DNA from: Micromonospora antibiotica
GTDB taxonomy: Bacteria > Actinomycetota > Actinomycetes > Mycobacteriales > Micromonosporaceae
Assembly (NCBI RefSeq): GCF_017599305.1
Contig: NZ_JAGFWR010000034.1
Span: 1-64,000, forward strand
DNA length: 64,000 nt
Reading direction: 5' to 3'
In this document: in pieces, positions 34,090 through 42,537 of the stretch
Layout of the letters: each line of letters begins with the position of its first letter
Numbering within the stretch: the stretch's first letter is position 1
Notes under the pieces: generated by a model
Databases searched by the model: none
Told to the model about the DNA's origin: nothing
The model's input: the letters and a program-made list of their open reading frames with translations, nothing else
Program-made: the position numbers and the translations under genes

Positions 34090-36365
34090 CCGGTCGGGGC
34101 GCGCTCGCGGACCTGGCGATGGGTGCCCGGATGGCCGTCACGGGCGGCCGGGAGGGTTGGACCCGGGCGCTGCTCACCGCCGTCGGCGTCGGCATCGGGG
34201 TGGCCATGCTGCTGCTGGCCACCGCCGTGCCCGGGGCGCTCGACGCCCGGCAGGCGCGCGGCGACGCCCGCGACGACCTGCGGTTCGGCGAACAGGTCGC
34301 GGCCGGTCCCGGCACCCTGCTGGTGCACGCGCTGGACGCCGAGTTCCGGGGCCGGCCGGTGCGGGGCCGGCTGCTGCGGCCGGAGGGACCGGCCGCCCCC
34401 GTCCCGCCGGGGCTGACCGCCCTGCCCGCCCCCGGGGAGGTGGTCGTCTCCCCCGCCCTGCGCCGGCTGCTCGACTCCCCCGACGGCCCGCTGTTCGCCC
34501 CCCGGCTGGGCGGCGCGCGGGTCACCGGGACCATCGCCGACGAGGGCCTCGCCGGCCCCAACGAACTGGCCTACTACCAGGGCGACGACCGGCTGTCCGA
34601 CACGTCCGGGGCGACCCGGCTGGACAGGTTCGGCGGCGGGTTGCCCGGCGAGGGTCTCGGCCCGGTGCTGATGCTGCTGGTAGCGGTCATCTTCGTGGTG
34701 CTGCTGCTGCCCATCGCGGTGTTCCTCGGCTCCGCCGTGCGCTACGGCGGTGAGCGACGCGACCGGCGGCTCGCCGCGCTGCGCCTGGTCGGCGCGGACA
34801 CCACCATGGTGCGGCGGATCGCCGCCGGGGAGGCCGCCGCCGGTGCCCTGCTCGGGGTCGTCGTCGGCATCGGGTTCCTGCTCGCCGGTCGCCAACTGGT
34901 CCCGCTGGTCACCCTCTACGACATCAGCGTGTACGCCGACGACATCCAGCCCCCCACCGCGCTGCTGCTGGCCGTCGTGCTGGCCGTGCCGGCGCTGGCC
35001 GTGCTGGTGGCGATGCTGGCGTTGCGCGCGGTCGTGGTCGAGCCGCTCGGAGTGGCCCGGCGCAGCACCCCGGTCCGCCGTCGGCTCTGGTGGCGGCTGC
35101 TGCTGCCCGCCGTCGGCCTGGCCATGCTCCTGCCCGTGGCCGGTCTGCGCGAGGGCGACGGCGGGGTCACCCGGTGGGTGGTGCCGGCCGGCGCGGTGCT
35201 GCTGCTGATCGGCACGGTCACCGTGCTGCCCTGGCTGACCGACCTGCTGGTACGACGACTGCGCGGCGGTCCGGTGTCCTGGCAGCTGGCGGTCCGCCGG
35301 GTGCAGCTGGACAGCGCCACCTCCGCCCGGCTGGTCAACGGCATCGCCGTGGCCGTCGCCGGCACGATCGGCCTGCAGATGCTCTTCGCCGGGATCGCCG
35401 GGGACTTCACCACCGCCAGCGGGCAGGACACCTCCCGGGCGCAGGTGCAGGTGCAGTTCCTGAACCAGCCGGACCTGGCCCGGGTCCTGCGGCAGCTCGG
35501 CGGGGCCGACGGGGTGACCGCTGCGACCGGCACCCTCATCTCTGTGGCCACCATCGGCTCGCCGGACGGCCCACCGGTGGAGATCCGGGTCGGCGACTGC
35601 GCCGCGCTGGCCGAGTTCGCGCGTCTCGACCGGTGCGCGGACGGGGACACCTTCCTGGCGTCCGATCCGAACGACCCGACGGTCATCCCCGCCGACGCGA
35701 TGCTGGTCGTCCGCGACAACTCCCGGTGGCGGCTGCCCACGGCGGCCCGTGCCGCGCAGGCCCGGCCCGATCCGGCCGGCTGGATGCAGAACGGTGTCCT
35801 GCTCACCCCCGCAGCCGCCGCCACTCGGACCCTCGGTCCGCTGCATTCGACCGTCTACCTCAAGCTCGACCCGGCCAAACCGGACGCGGTCGAACACGTC
35901 CGTAACGCCGTCGCCGCGATCGACCTGGCCACTCCCGTGTCCGTGTTGTCCTCGACCATCGAGTCACCCCGGTTCGCCGACATCCGGCGCGGCCTGGCCA
36001 TCGGCACGGTCGTCACCCTGCTGCTGATCGCCACCAGCATGCTGGTCGGCACGTTGGAGCAGCTGCGGGAACGCCGCCGCCTGCTGGCCATGCTGGTGGC
36101 GGTGGGCACCCGACGCAGCACCCTCGGCTGGTCGGTGCTGTGGCAGACCGCCCTACCGGTCGGGGTGGGGCTGGTGCTGGCGGTCGGCTTCGGGCTCGGC
36201 CTCGGCGCGGCCCTGCTGCGGATGGTGCAGGCGCCCGTCACGGTCGCCTGGCCGGTGGTGGGCTTCGCCGTCGGCCTCGGCGCGCTGGCCGTCCTGGCGA
36301 TCAGCGGGCTGAGCCTGCCGCTGCTGTGGCGGCTCACCCGCGCCGACGGGCTGCGCACCGAATGA
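34086..36365 (+). CDS. FtsX-type ABC permease
   Basis: A 759-aa membrane protein with two FtsX/MacB-like repeats. Helices appear at about 23-45 (LLTAVGVGIGVAMLLLA), a cluster at about 195-320 (VLMLLVAVIFVVLLLPIAVF and later), a mid-protein pair and a final cluster near 635-755 (TVVTLLLIATSMLVGT, VGVGLVLAVGFGLGLG). Large extracellular segments lie between them. Family knowledge: such permeases drive export or mechanotransmission for lipids, peptides and antibiotics. GTG 34086 overlaps the ATPase stop. The cargo is unknown. Confidence 0.88.
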   Translation: MTGRGALADLAMGARMAVTGGREGWTRALLTAVGVGIGVAMLLLATAVPGALDARQARGDARDDLRFGEQVAAGPGTLLVHALDAEFRGRPVRGRLLRPEGPAAPVPPGLTALPAPGEVVVSPALRRLLDSPDGPLFAPRLGGARVTGTIADEGLAGPNELAYYQGDDRLSDTSGATRLDRFGGGLPGEGLGPVLMLLVAVIFVVLLLPIAVFLGSAVRYGGERRDRRLAALRLVGADTTMVRRIAAGEAAAGALLGVVVGIGFLLAGRQLVPLVTLYDISVYADDIQPPTALLLAVVLAVPALAVLVAMLALRAVVVEPLGVARRSTPVRRRLWWRLLLPAVGLAMLLPVAGLREGDGGVTRWVVPAGAVLLLIGTVTVLPWLTDLLVRRLRGGPVSWQLAVRRVQLDSATSARLVNGIAVAVAGTIGLQMLFAGIAGDFTTASGQDTSRAQVQVQFLNQPDLARVLRQLGGADGVTAATGTLISVATIGSPDGPPVEIRVGDCAALAEFARLDRCADGDTFLASDPNDPTVIPADAMLVVRDNSRWRLPTAARAAQARPDPAGWMQNGVLLTPAAAATRTLGPLHSTVYLKLDPAKPDAVEHVRNAVAAIDLATPVSVLSSTIESPRFADIRRGLAIGTVVTLLLIATSMLVGTLEQLRERRRLLAMLVAVGTRRSTLGWSVLWQTALPVGVGLVLAVGFGLGLGAALLRMVQAPVTVAWPVVGFAVGLGALAVLAISGLSLPLLWRLTRADGLRTE

Positions 36366-36369
36366 CCGA

Positions 36370-36405
36370 CCGGTCCGGGTCGACGACGTCGCCGACCCGG
36401 ACCGG
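36370..36405. terminator. Bidirectional terminator hairpin
   Basis: A 13-bp inverted repeat (CCGGTCCGGGTCG with complement) with a 10-nt loop, between the convergent permease and VOC genes. Confidence 0.75.
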
Positions 36406-36415
36406 TGCAGGGCGG

Positions 36416-36877
36416 TCAGCCGGCGTACGGGGTGGCGACGTCGAGGATCCAGGTGACGCCGAACCGGTCGGTGAGCATCCCGAAACCGGGGGCCCACGGC
36501 GACGGGCCGTACTCCTCGATCAGGTGGGCCCCCTCGGCGAGCCGGTGCCAGAGCGCCCCGACCTCGTCGGCGTTGTCCCCCCGGACGGAGACGAAGAACC
36601 GTTCGCCGGTCAGCGTCGTGCCGTTCTCGCGGGTGGTGGTGGTCGGCGCGGCTGCGGCGGGGGCACCGGCGGGCACGTCGTAGGCCATGATGGCGAAGCC
36701 GTTGTCGGCAGTGACCTGGCCGAAGACGACCCTGTCGGCGTCCGGCAGGTCCTTCGGCATCCCCAGGTCGCCGTAGCTGACGACGGTGCTGCGGCCACCG
36801 AACACGGCCTGGTAGAACTCCAGCGCCGCACGGGCGTCACCCCGGAAGTTGAGGTGCGTGGTGGCGGAGATGGCCAT
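36416..36877 (-). CDS. VOC-superfamily (PhnB-like) protein
   Basis: A 153-aa protein of the glyoxalase/vicinal-oxygen-chelate fold, PhnB subgroup. Two beta-alpha-beta-beta-beta halves are visible: HLNFRGDARAALEFYQAVFGG with VVFGQVTADNGFAIMAYD, then GERFFVSVRGDNADEVGALWHRLAEG with GFGMLTDRFGVTWILD. Chemistry is unknown; members include isomerases, dioxygenases and binding proteins. It diverges from the WYL regulator across an operator-like repeat, a frequent pairing, so regulation by that protein is likely. Confidence 0.82.
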   Translation of the reverse strand: MAISATTHLNFRGDARAALEFYQAVFGGRSTVVSYGDLGMPKDLPDADRVVFGQVTADNGFAIMAYDVPAGAPAAAAPTTTTRENGTTLTGERFFVSVRGDNADEVGALWHRLAEGAHLIEEYGPSPWAPGFGMLTDRFGVTWILDVATPYAG

Positions 36878-36940
36878 GGTCGACTCCTTGCTGATGGTGC
36901 TCGACGCCCGGAAGTGGGCTGGTCAGGAGCAAGATTCGCA

Positions 36941-36987
36941 GCAGTAGGTGACAGGATGTGGCACCTACTGCGGGCAAAATCGGACCC
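36941..36987 (+). promoter_or_regulatory. Operator and promoter between VOC gene and WYL regulator
   Basis: A perfect 10-bp inverted repeat GCAGTAGGTG (36941-36950) and CACCTACTGC (36962-36971), centres 21 bp apart, i.e. two helical turns. A candidate -10 CAAAAT at 36975-36980 ends 7 bp before ATG 36988, suggesting a leaderless message whose promoter is overlapped by the operator. Confidence 0.65.
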
Positions 36988-38055
36988 ATGCCGACCACGT
37001 CCGCCCGACTGCTCGCCCTGCTGTCGCTGTTGCAGACCCGCCGGGACTGGTCCGGCACCGTGCTCGCCGAACGCCTCGGCATCAGCCTGCGCACCGTGCG
37101 CCGCGACGTCGACCGGCTGCGGGAACTGGGCTACCCCGTCGCCGCCGCCAAGGGCCCCGACGGTGGTTACCGGCTCGACGCCGGCACCGAACTGCCCCCG
37201 CTGCTGTTCGACGACGAACAGGCCGTCGCCCTCACCGTCGCGCTCCAGGTCGCGGCGACCGGCGCGGACGACGCACTGGCGGACGCCGCCGCGCGGGCGC
37301 TGCAGACCGTACGACAGGTGTTGCCGACCCGGCTGCGGCAGCGGGTCGGGGCACTCAGCGTGACCGCCGTCGCGCGACCCGCCACCACGCCGGCCGCGCC
37401 GGTCGACGGCGGGGTGCTGCTGGCGCTCAGTGCCGCCGTGCAGACCCGCGAGATCCTGCGCTTCGACTACGGGCCCGACAGCACCGAGCGCCCGGCCCGG
37501 CACGCCGAACCGCACCACATCGTCACCTGGGACGGCCGGTGGTACCTCGTCGCCTGGGACCTCGACCGGGCCGACTGGCGGACCTTCCGCGTCGACCGGA
37601 TCACCCTGCGCCCGCCCCACGGGCCCCGCTTCACCCCCCGACCGCTGCCCGGCGGGGACGTCGCCACCTATCTCACCGGGGTGTTCCGGGGGTCGGCCGG
37701 CGGGTCGGCGGACTGGCCCTGCCGGGGCACCGTGCTGCTCGACCTGCCCGCGGCGACCGTCGCCCGGTACACCCGCGACGGCCTCGTCGAGGAGGTCACC
37801 CCCGACCGGTGCCGGCTGACCCTCGGGTCGTGGTCCTGGGTGAGCCTCGCCGCCGCCGTCGCCCGGTACGACGCCGCGATCACCGTCGTCGGCCCGCCGC
37901 CGCTCGCCGACGCGTTCGCGCTGCTGGCCGGCCGGTTCGCCCGTACCGCCGCCGGTGGTGCCGCCGCCGGGAAGTCAGCGGGTTCCGCCGCCGGGACGCG
38001 GTCAGGCCAGCAGCGGAAGCGCGGCGAAGGTGTGGTCCCGCCACAGCAGCCGTGA
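36988..38055 (+). CDS. WYL-domain HTH regulator (YafY-like)
   Basis: A 355-aa regulator. HTH_11 is at about 5-60 (SARLLALLSLLQTRRDWSGTVLAERLGISLRTVRRDVDRL), with AAKGPDGGYRLDAG after it. The WYL domain is around 150-220 (ILRFDYGPDS, HIVTWDGRWYLVAWDLDRADWRTFRVDRI), and a WCX-like C-terminus follows. ATG 36988 is preferred to 36958 because the latter starts inside the operator. Its 3' end overlaps the convergent esterase gene by 54 bp. WYL domains sense nucleic acid or small ligands; the target here is probably the divergent VOC gene. Confidence 0.87.
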   Translation: MPTTSARLLALLSLLQTRRDWSGTVLAERLGISLRTVRRDVDRLRELGYPVAAAKGPDGGYRLDAGTELPPLLFDDEQAVALTVALQVAATGADDALADAAARALQTVRQVLPTRLRQRVGALSVTAVARPATTPAAPVDGGVLLALSAAVQTREILRFDYGPDSTERPARHAEPHHIVTWDGRWYLVAWDLDRADWRTFRVDRITLRPPHGPRFTPRPLPGGDVATYLTGVFRGSAGGSADWPCRGTVLLDLPAATVARYTRDGLVEEVTPDRCRLTLGSWSWVSLAAAVARYDAAITVVGPPPLADAFALLAGRFARTAAGGAAAGKSAGSAAGTRSGQQRKRGEGVVPPQQP

Positions 38056-39504
38056 CGTCTCCTCCGGGTACGCCACGACCGTCGGCCGCTCGTCGAAGAT
38101 CCGGGTACGGCGACCGGCATCGTACGACGGCCAACCGGGGTCGCCGGTCGCGGCGAACGCCGTCCACGCCCTGCGGAACTGCCCGGACAGCTCGTACGCC
38201 GCCGGCGGAGGCGGATCACCGATCAGCATCGCGGGCTGCCCGCTGGTGAGGTTGCCGAAGACCAGCGGCACGTCCAGGCCGTGACAGGCGCCGAGGGCAC
38301 CGCCCAGGCCCGACGCCGGCCAGGTCAGCTCGTAGAGGTGCGCCCGGCCGCCACCGGCGGCCTGCGCCTCGGCCAGGTGCAGGCTCGGCATCCGGAACAA
38401 CCAGTCGGCGTTGACCAGCTCGTACAGCTGCTCGTCGGTGGCGGCCGGGAACGCCTCCCGGTAGCGGCGGGCACCGTCCGGGCCCGGGGCCAGCATCCGC
38501 AGCGCCAGCTCGGTCTGCTCCGGCGTGACCTGGCCGAGTACCCCGTCGAGCAGGCTGAACAGCCGGTGCTCGTCGCGGGTGTGCCCGACGAGCAGGTCGA
38601 CGTCGCGGGCGGCACCGTCGGCCAGCGCCCGCCACGGGGTCGCCGGCAGCACGTCACCGTCGACGACCGGTGCGAACGGGATCGGCCGGTGGGTGATCTG
38701 CCCCCACCGTTCCCGCCACCTGACGATCCCGGCCGAGATCGCCCCGCCCACCGCCGGCAGCCGGTCCGCAGCCACCGCCGACAGGTCGGTCAGGGTCGGT
38801 CGTACCCCCAGCTCGGCGGCGCACGCGGCGGTGACGTCGGCGGCCAGCTCGGGCGAGAGGAACGTCCCCGGGACGCTCTGCGCGACCGCCCGCCGCAACA
38901 GCCCGGCGGCGCGCGGCATGGCCAGCAGCGCGGCGACCGAACCGCCGCCGGCCGACTGCCCGAAGACCGTCACCCGGCCCGGGTCGCCGCCGAAGACACC
39001 GATGTTGTCCCGCACCCACTCCAGGGCCGCCACCTGGTCGAGCAGCCCCCGGTTGGCCGGGGCCCCGTCGAGCTGCCCGAACCCCTCGAAACCGAGGCGG
39101 TAGTTGAGCGTCACCACCACGGTCCCGCCGCCGGCCAGGTGCCCGCCGTCGTACTCCGGGAGGCCGGAACAGCCGACGAGGTAGCCGCCACCGGGAAGCC
39201 ACACCAGGACCGGCAACCCCGCCGCCGGGTCCGGGTCCGGCGTCCACACGTTGAGCGTCAACCAGTCGTCGCCGGTGCCCTGCGGGGCGGTCCCGAACGC
39301 GTCGGGCTGCGGAGGCGGCGGACCGAAGGCGACCGCCGGGCGTACGCCCTCCCAGCCGCGTACCGGTTGCGGCGCGGCGAACCGGTGGGCACCGACGGGC
39401 GGCTCGGCGTACCGGATGCCCCGGAACACCGCGCGGCCCGCCTCCCGGCAGCCGCGCAGCACACCGGCCACGGTACGGACCTCCGGCTCGGACTCCGACG
39501 GCAT
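38002..39504 (-). CDS. Type-B carboxylesterase (para-nitrobenzyl-esterase family)
   Basis: A 500-aa carboxylesterase. The oxyanion region is LVWLPGGGYLVGC, the nucleophile elbow is FGQSAGGGSV (Ser about residue 200), then VVDGDVLPATP and GHTRDEHRLFSLLD (acid), and CHGLDVPLVFGNL carrying the catalytic His. No signal peptide, so cytoplasmic. ATG 39504 follows GGGAGCGGGGAGGGG. It hydrolyses esters of unknown nature. It converges with the WYL gene with a real 54-bp coding overlap and is separated from the ars operon by 150 bp. Confidence 0.9.
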   Translation of the reverse strand: MPSESEPEVRTVAGVLRGCREAGRAVFRGIRYAEPPVGAHRFAAPQPVRGWEGVRPAVAFGPPPPQPDAFGTAPQGTGDDWLTLNVWTPDPDPAAGLPVLVWLPGGGYLVGCSGLPEYDGGHLAGGGTVVVTLNYRLGFEGFGQLDGAPANRGLLDQVAALEWVRDNIGVFGGDPGRVTVFGQSAGGGSVAALLAMPRAAGLLRRAVAQSVPGTFLSPELAADVTAACAAELGVRPTLTDLSAVAADRLPAVGGAISAGIVRWRERWGQITHRPIPFAPVVDGDVLPATPWRALADGAARDVDLLVGHTRDEHRLFSLLDGVLGQVTPEQTELALRMLAPGPDGARRYREAFPAATDEQLYELVNADWLFRMPSLHLAEAQAAGGGRAHLYELTWPASGLGGALGACHGLDVPLVFGNLTSGQPAMLIGDPPPPAAYELSGQFRRAWTAFAATGDPGWPSYDAGRRTRIFDERPTVVAYPEETSRLLWRDHTFAALPLLA

Positions 39505-39654
39505 GCTGGCCCCTCCCCGCTCCCGGTCGGCCGCAGCATCCCAGCGCCCGCCGACCACCGGCAAACCATTTAGGGCCGTCGAACGAGGTCGGTCACCAGG
39601 CCTGTCGGCGGGAGCCTCCACTGCGCTCGTGACGCGGGAGCCACCGGTGTCCGG

Positions 39655-40089
39655 TCAGGCATCGATCCTGGCGTCGGGGGCCAGCTCGTCGAGGAGCCGG
39701 GCGACGTACTGGCGGATCTCGTCGCGGACCTCGCGGACGACGGACAGCGGCTGGCCGGCGGGGTCGGTGAGTTTCCAGTCCTCGTAGCGTTTGCCGGGGA
39801 AGACGGGACAGGCGTCGCCGCAGCCCATCGTGATGATCACGTCGCTGGCCTCGGCGGTGTCCCAGTCGAGGAGCTTCGGCTGTTCGGCGGTGATGTCGAT
39901 GCCGACCTCACGCATGGCGTCGACCGCGACGGGGTTGACATGGTCGGCGGGTTCGGAGCCGGCGGAGCGGACCTCGACGGTGTTCCCGGCGAGGTGGCGC
40001 AGCCAGCCGGCGGCCATCTGGGAGCGGCCGGCGTTGTGGACGCAGACGAACAGCACCGATGGCGTGGTGGGCCGGGCGGGGGTGCTCAT
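39655..40089 (-). CDS. arsC: Arsenate reductase ArsC (LMW-PTP fold)
   Basis: A 144-aa enzyme reducing arsenate to arsenite. The P-loop VCVHNAGRSQMA (C-x5-R) and the later pair ITMGCGDACPVFPG, with Cys residues that form the relay disulfide, mark the low-molecular-weight phosphatase-type ArsC. Electrons come from thioredoxin or mycothiol/mycoredoxin in this family. It is the last gene of the ars operon, 31 bp after the GNAT gene. Confidence 0.92.
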   Translation of the reverse strand: MSTPARPTTPSVLFVCVHNAGRSQMAAGWLRHLAGNTVEVRSAGSEPADHVNPVAVDAMREVGIDITAEQPKLLDWDTAEASDVIITMGCGDACPVFPGKRYEDWKLTDPAGQPLSVVREVRDEIRQYVARLLDELAPDARIDA

Positions 40090-40120
40090 GGGTGGTGGAC
40101 CTCTTTCGGTGCTGACGGGG

Positions 40121-40639
40121 CTAGGTGATGGTGGGGCTGCGGCGTTCGATGAGGATGACGTCGCGCCATCGGTCGTGGTGGCGGCCGAGGCGTTCGCGTA
40201 CGCCGATGGTGCGGAAGCCGCAGGCGTGGTGCAGGGCGAGGCTGGCGGTGTTCTCGGGGAAGACCCCGGACTGGATGGTCCAGATGCCGGCCTGTTCGGT
40301 GGAGTCGATGAGCCGGTGGAGCAGGAGCCGGCCGACGCCTCGCCCTCGGGCGTCGGGGTGGACGTAGACGGAGTGCTCCACGACCCCGGCGTACACGCAC
40401 CGGTCGGACACCGGGGTGCACGCGACCCAGCCGAGCACGCGGTCGGCAGCCGTGTGGTCGACGGCGACCCAGCGGTGTTCGGGTAGGCGGGTGGCGGTGA
40501 ACCGGGCCCAGGTGGGTGGTTCGGTCTCGAAGGTGGCGTCGCCGGTGGCGATCCCGTGCCGGTAGATGTCGAGCACCGCCGGGGCGTGCTCGTCGGTCAT
40601 CGGCACGAGATCGGGGCGGGGCGGCCGGGCGCCGGTCAT
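40121..40639 (-). CDS. GNAT N-acetyltransferase (phosphinothricin/ArsN-like)
   Basis: A 172-aa GNAT of the phosphinothricin acetyltransferase group: IYRHGIATGDATFETEPPTW at the N-terminus, then the acetyl-CoA loop VHPDARGRGVGRLLLHRLID and HHACGFRTIGVRERLGRHHDRWRDV. Located inside an ars operon it is most likely ArsN, which acetylates the arsenical antibiotic arsinothricin or related compounds; phosphinothricin itself is an alternative. ATG 40639 overlaps the aquaporin stop (ATGA). This start is supported by the coupling; the longer frame upstream is the aquaporin shadow. Confidence 0.8.
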   Translation of the reverse strand: MTGARPPRPDLVPMTDEHAPAVLDIYRHGIATGDATFETEPPTWARFTATRLPEHRWVAVDHTAADRVLGWVACTPVSDRCVYAGVVEHSVYVHPDARGRGVGRLLLHRLIDSTEQAGIWTIQSGVFPENTASLALHHACGFRTIGVRERLGRHHDRWRDVILIERRSPTIT

Positions 40640-41388
40640 GAGGCGGCCCGTTCCGGCTGCGCCGGTGCCAGCTCGACCGCCACGCCGTCCGGCTGTCGAA
40701 CGGTCGGATACCACCAGGTGATCGCGGCGACCGCGATCCCGACGGCGGCGAGCTGTGCGGCGACGAACCCGGCCGCCGAGGTGGGGGCGATGCCGGCGAA
40801 GGTGTCGGTGAACATGCGGCCGATCGTGACGGCCGGGTTGGCGAACGAGGTGGAGGCGGTGAACCAGTACGCGCCGCCGATCCACGCCCCGACCGCCGCC
40901 GGGGCGACCGCGGTCCGGCGGGCACGGGTGAGGGCGGCGATCAGCAGGAGGAGCCCGGCGGTCGCGACGACCTCGGCCAACCACAGTCCGCCCCCGTCGC
41001 GCTGGCGGGTGGAGATCGTGACGGCGGGCAACCCGAACATCAGGTGTGCCAGCACCGTGCCGCCGATCGCACCGAGCACCTGCGCCACGACGTACGCGCC
41101 GAGGTCACGGGTCGACAGACCCGCTCCCGTCCGGCGGGCCTGCCACCAGTCGGCGAGCGACACGACGGGGTTGAGGTGGGCGCCGGACACCGGGCCGAAG
41201 ATGAGGATCAGCGCGCCGAGGGCGAACGCGGTGGCGATGCTGTTCTCCAGCAGTTGCAGCCCCACGTCGCCCGGCGACAGGCGGGTGGCGGCGATCCCGG
41301 AGCCGACCACGGCGGTGACGAGCAGGCCGGTGCCGACCAGTTCCGCCGACGCCCGACGCAGCACGGCGTGCGGCGGGTCGGGCGTCAC
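40636..41388 (-). CDS. aqpS: Aquaglyceroporin of the ars operon
   Basis: A 250-aa MIP channel. Both half-helix motifs are present: GAHLNPVVSLADWW (NPV instead of NPA) and SFANPAVTIGRMF. Six membrane helices surround them. Family knowledge: ars-linked AqpS-like channels let arsenite or methylarsenate leave the cell down its gradient, replacing an ArsB or Acr3 pump; none of those pumps is encoded here. GTG 41388 overlaps the arsR stop (GTGA). The N-terminus is short, so no longer start is needed. Confidence 0.85.
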   Translation of the reverse strand: MTPDPPHAVLRRASAELVGTGLLVTAVVGSGIAATRLSPGDVGLQLLENSIATAFALGALILIFGPVSGAHLNPVVSLADWWQARRTGAGLSTRDLGAYVVAQVLGAIGGTVLAHLMFGLPAVTISTRQRDGGGLWLAEVVATAGLLLLIAALTRARRTAVAPAAVGAWIGGAYWFTASTSFANPAVTIGRMFTDTFAGIAPTSAAGFVAAQLAAVGIAVAAITWWYPTVRQPDGVAVELAPAQPERAAS

Positions 41389-41765
41389 CGGGTCGGCCCG
41401 GTCGATGCGGCGGCAGCCGAGACGTCCAGGAGCTGGGACAGGACGGCGAGGCGGGCCGGGACGATCCAGTAGTAGACCCAGGTGCCCCGGCGCTGGCAGT
41501 CGATCAGCCCGGCCTCGCGCAGGACCTTCAGGTGGTGGGAGATCGTCGGGCCGGTCAGGGTGAACGCGTCGGTCAGCTCGCACACGCACACCTCGCCACC
41601 GGCCCGCGCGGCGATCAGGGACAGCAGCCGCAGGCGTACCGGATCACCGAGGGCCTTGAAGCCGCGCGCCAGACCGGCGGCGGCGTCTTCCGTCAGGGCC
41701 TCGGTAACCATCGGCGCGCAGCAGGCCGACGGATCGGCGAGGACCGGCAGTTGTTGTCTCGACAC
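41385..41765 (-). CDS. arsR: ArsR arsenite-responsive repressor
   Basis: A 126-aa winged-helix repressor. The As(III) site CVCELTDAF lies in the DNA-recognition helix region, as in R773-type ArsR, with GPTISHHLKVLREAGLID next to it. A second CC pair near residues 15-16 (SACCAP) may be a further thiol ligand. It is divergent from arsI across 75 bp carrying two direct repeats, and heads the arsR-aqpS-GNAT-arsC operon. Confidence 0.92.
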   Translation of the reverse strand: MSRQQLPVLADPSACCAPMVTEALTEDAAAGLARGFKALGDPVRLRLLSLIAARAGGEVCVCELTDAFTLTGPTISHHLKVLREAGLIDCQRRGTWVYYWIVPARLAVLSQLLDVSAAAASTGPTR

Positions 41766-41770
41766 CCGTC

Positions 41771-41825
41771 TAGTTTGACAAGCATCTAACCAGAGTGCAA
41801 TCTCTGCCTAGACAGTCATCTAAAC
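41771..41825. promoter_or_regulatory. ars intergenic operator with two direct repeats
   Basis: In the gap between arsR and arsI the pattern TTTGACAAGCATCTAAC (41774-41790) recurs as TAGACAGTCATCTAAAC (41809-41825), 35 bp apart in the same orientation. Each half matches GACA-n2-CATCTAA. These are the best candidates for ArsR binding and for the -35 boxes of the two divergent promoters. Confidence 0.65.
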
Positions 41826-41840
41826 AACCGGAGGTGTGGG

Positions 41841-42284
41841 ATGTCCCGCGTCCAGCTCGCCCTGCGCGTCTCCGACCTGGAAGGGTCGATCGCGTTCTAC
41901 TCGAAGCTGTTCGGCACCGAGCCGGCCAAGCGGCGACCCGGCTACGCCAACTTCGCCATCGAGGAGCCCCCGCTGAAGCTGGTCCTGCTCGAAGGCACCC
42001 CGGACCAGGCCACCGCGATCGACCACCTCGGCGTCGAGGTGTTCGACGGCGCGCAGGTCACCGCCGCCACCGACCGACTCACCGAGGCCGGGCTGATCAC
42101 CCTGACCGAGAACGACACCTCCTGCTGCTACGCCGTGCAGGACAAGGTCTGGGTTCGCGGCCCCGGCGACGAGCGCTGGGAGGTGTACGTGGTCAAGGGC
42201 GACTCCGACCAGTACGGCACCTCCGCGCAGACCCCGCCCGCAGCCGACGACGAACGCACCTGCTGCGAGACCACCGCCCCGTAG
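41841..42284 (+). CDS. arsI: ArsI/CadI-family C-As lyase
   Basis: A 147-aa VOC-fold dioxygenase that cleaves the carbon-arsenic bond of trivalent organoarsenicals. Fold marks: VQLALRVSDLEGSIAFYSKLFG and DHLGVEVF. The adjacent Cys pair 95-96 (TSCCYAVQDKVWV) is the thiolate site for MAs(III), and RWEVYVVKGD carries the metal-ligand Glu. A second CC near the C-terminus (RTCCETTAP) is typical of this family. GGAGGTGTGGG precedes the start. It is divergent from the arsR operon and so probably co-regulated. Confidence 0.9.
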   Translation: MSRVQLALRVSDLEGSIAFYSKLFGTEPAKRRPGYANFAIEEPPLKLVLLEGTPDQATAIDHLGVEVFDGAQVTAATDRLTEAGLITLTENDTSCCYAVQDKVWVRGPGDERWEVYVVKGDSDQYGTSAQTPPAADDERTCCETTAP

Positions 42285-42365
42285 CCACAACCCGGCGTCG
42301 TTCCGGTCCCGCAACCAGTCAGGAGTCGTCAGGGCCTGACGACGCGGCAGGGAAGTCGAAGCACT

Positions 42366-42405
42366 GGTGCCTGGTGGTTATGCCGGTGGTGGGGGTGGGG
42401 TGAGC
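42366..42405. repeat. 40-bp direct repeat, copy 1
   Basis: 37 of 40 bases match 44289-44328; the shared start is GGTGCCTGGTGG. It lies about 1.9 kb left of copy 2, with the lectin gene and two broken GntR genes between. Confidence 0.85.
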
Positions 42406-42494
42406 AGAGAGTTCGGGCACCATCCCACTCCCCCCTTCCCGCATCTCGATAACGCCACATACACGAGCTCGACCAGAATCCGGATTCGCGTTCC

Positions 42495-42537
42495 GCGATG
42501 TGGCGGTATCCCCGCACCTTGGATACCGCCACATCGC
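42495..42537. terminator. 17-bp inverted repeat
   Basis: Arms 42495-42511 and 42521-42537 pair perfectly with loop CCGCACCTT. It could end transcription from arsI (210 bp away) or from the lectin gene; a mobile-element relic is an alternative. Confidence 0.5.

Noticed and set aside
33204..35897. 897-codon minus-strand frame opposite the ABC exporter
   Set aside because: Gln/Gly/Arg-rich shadow of the ATPase and permease.
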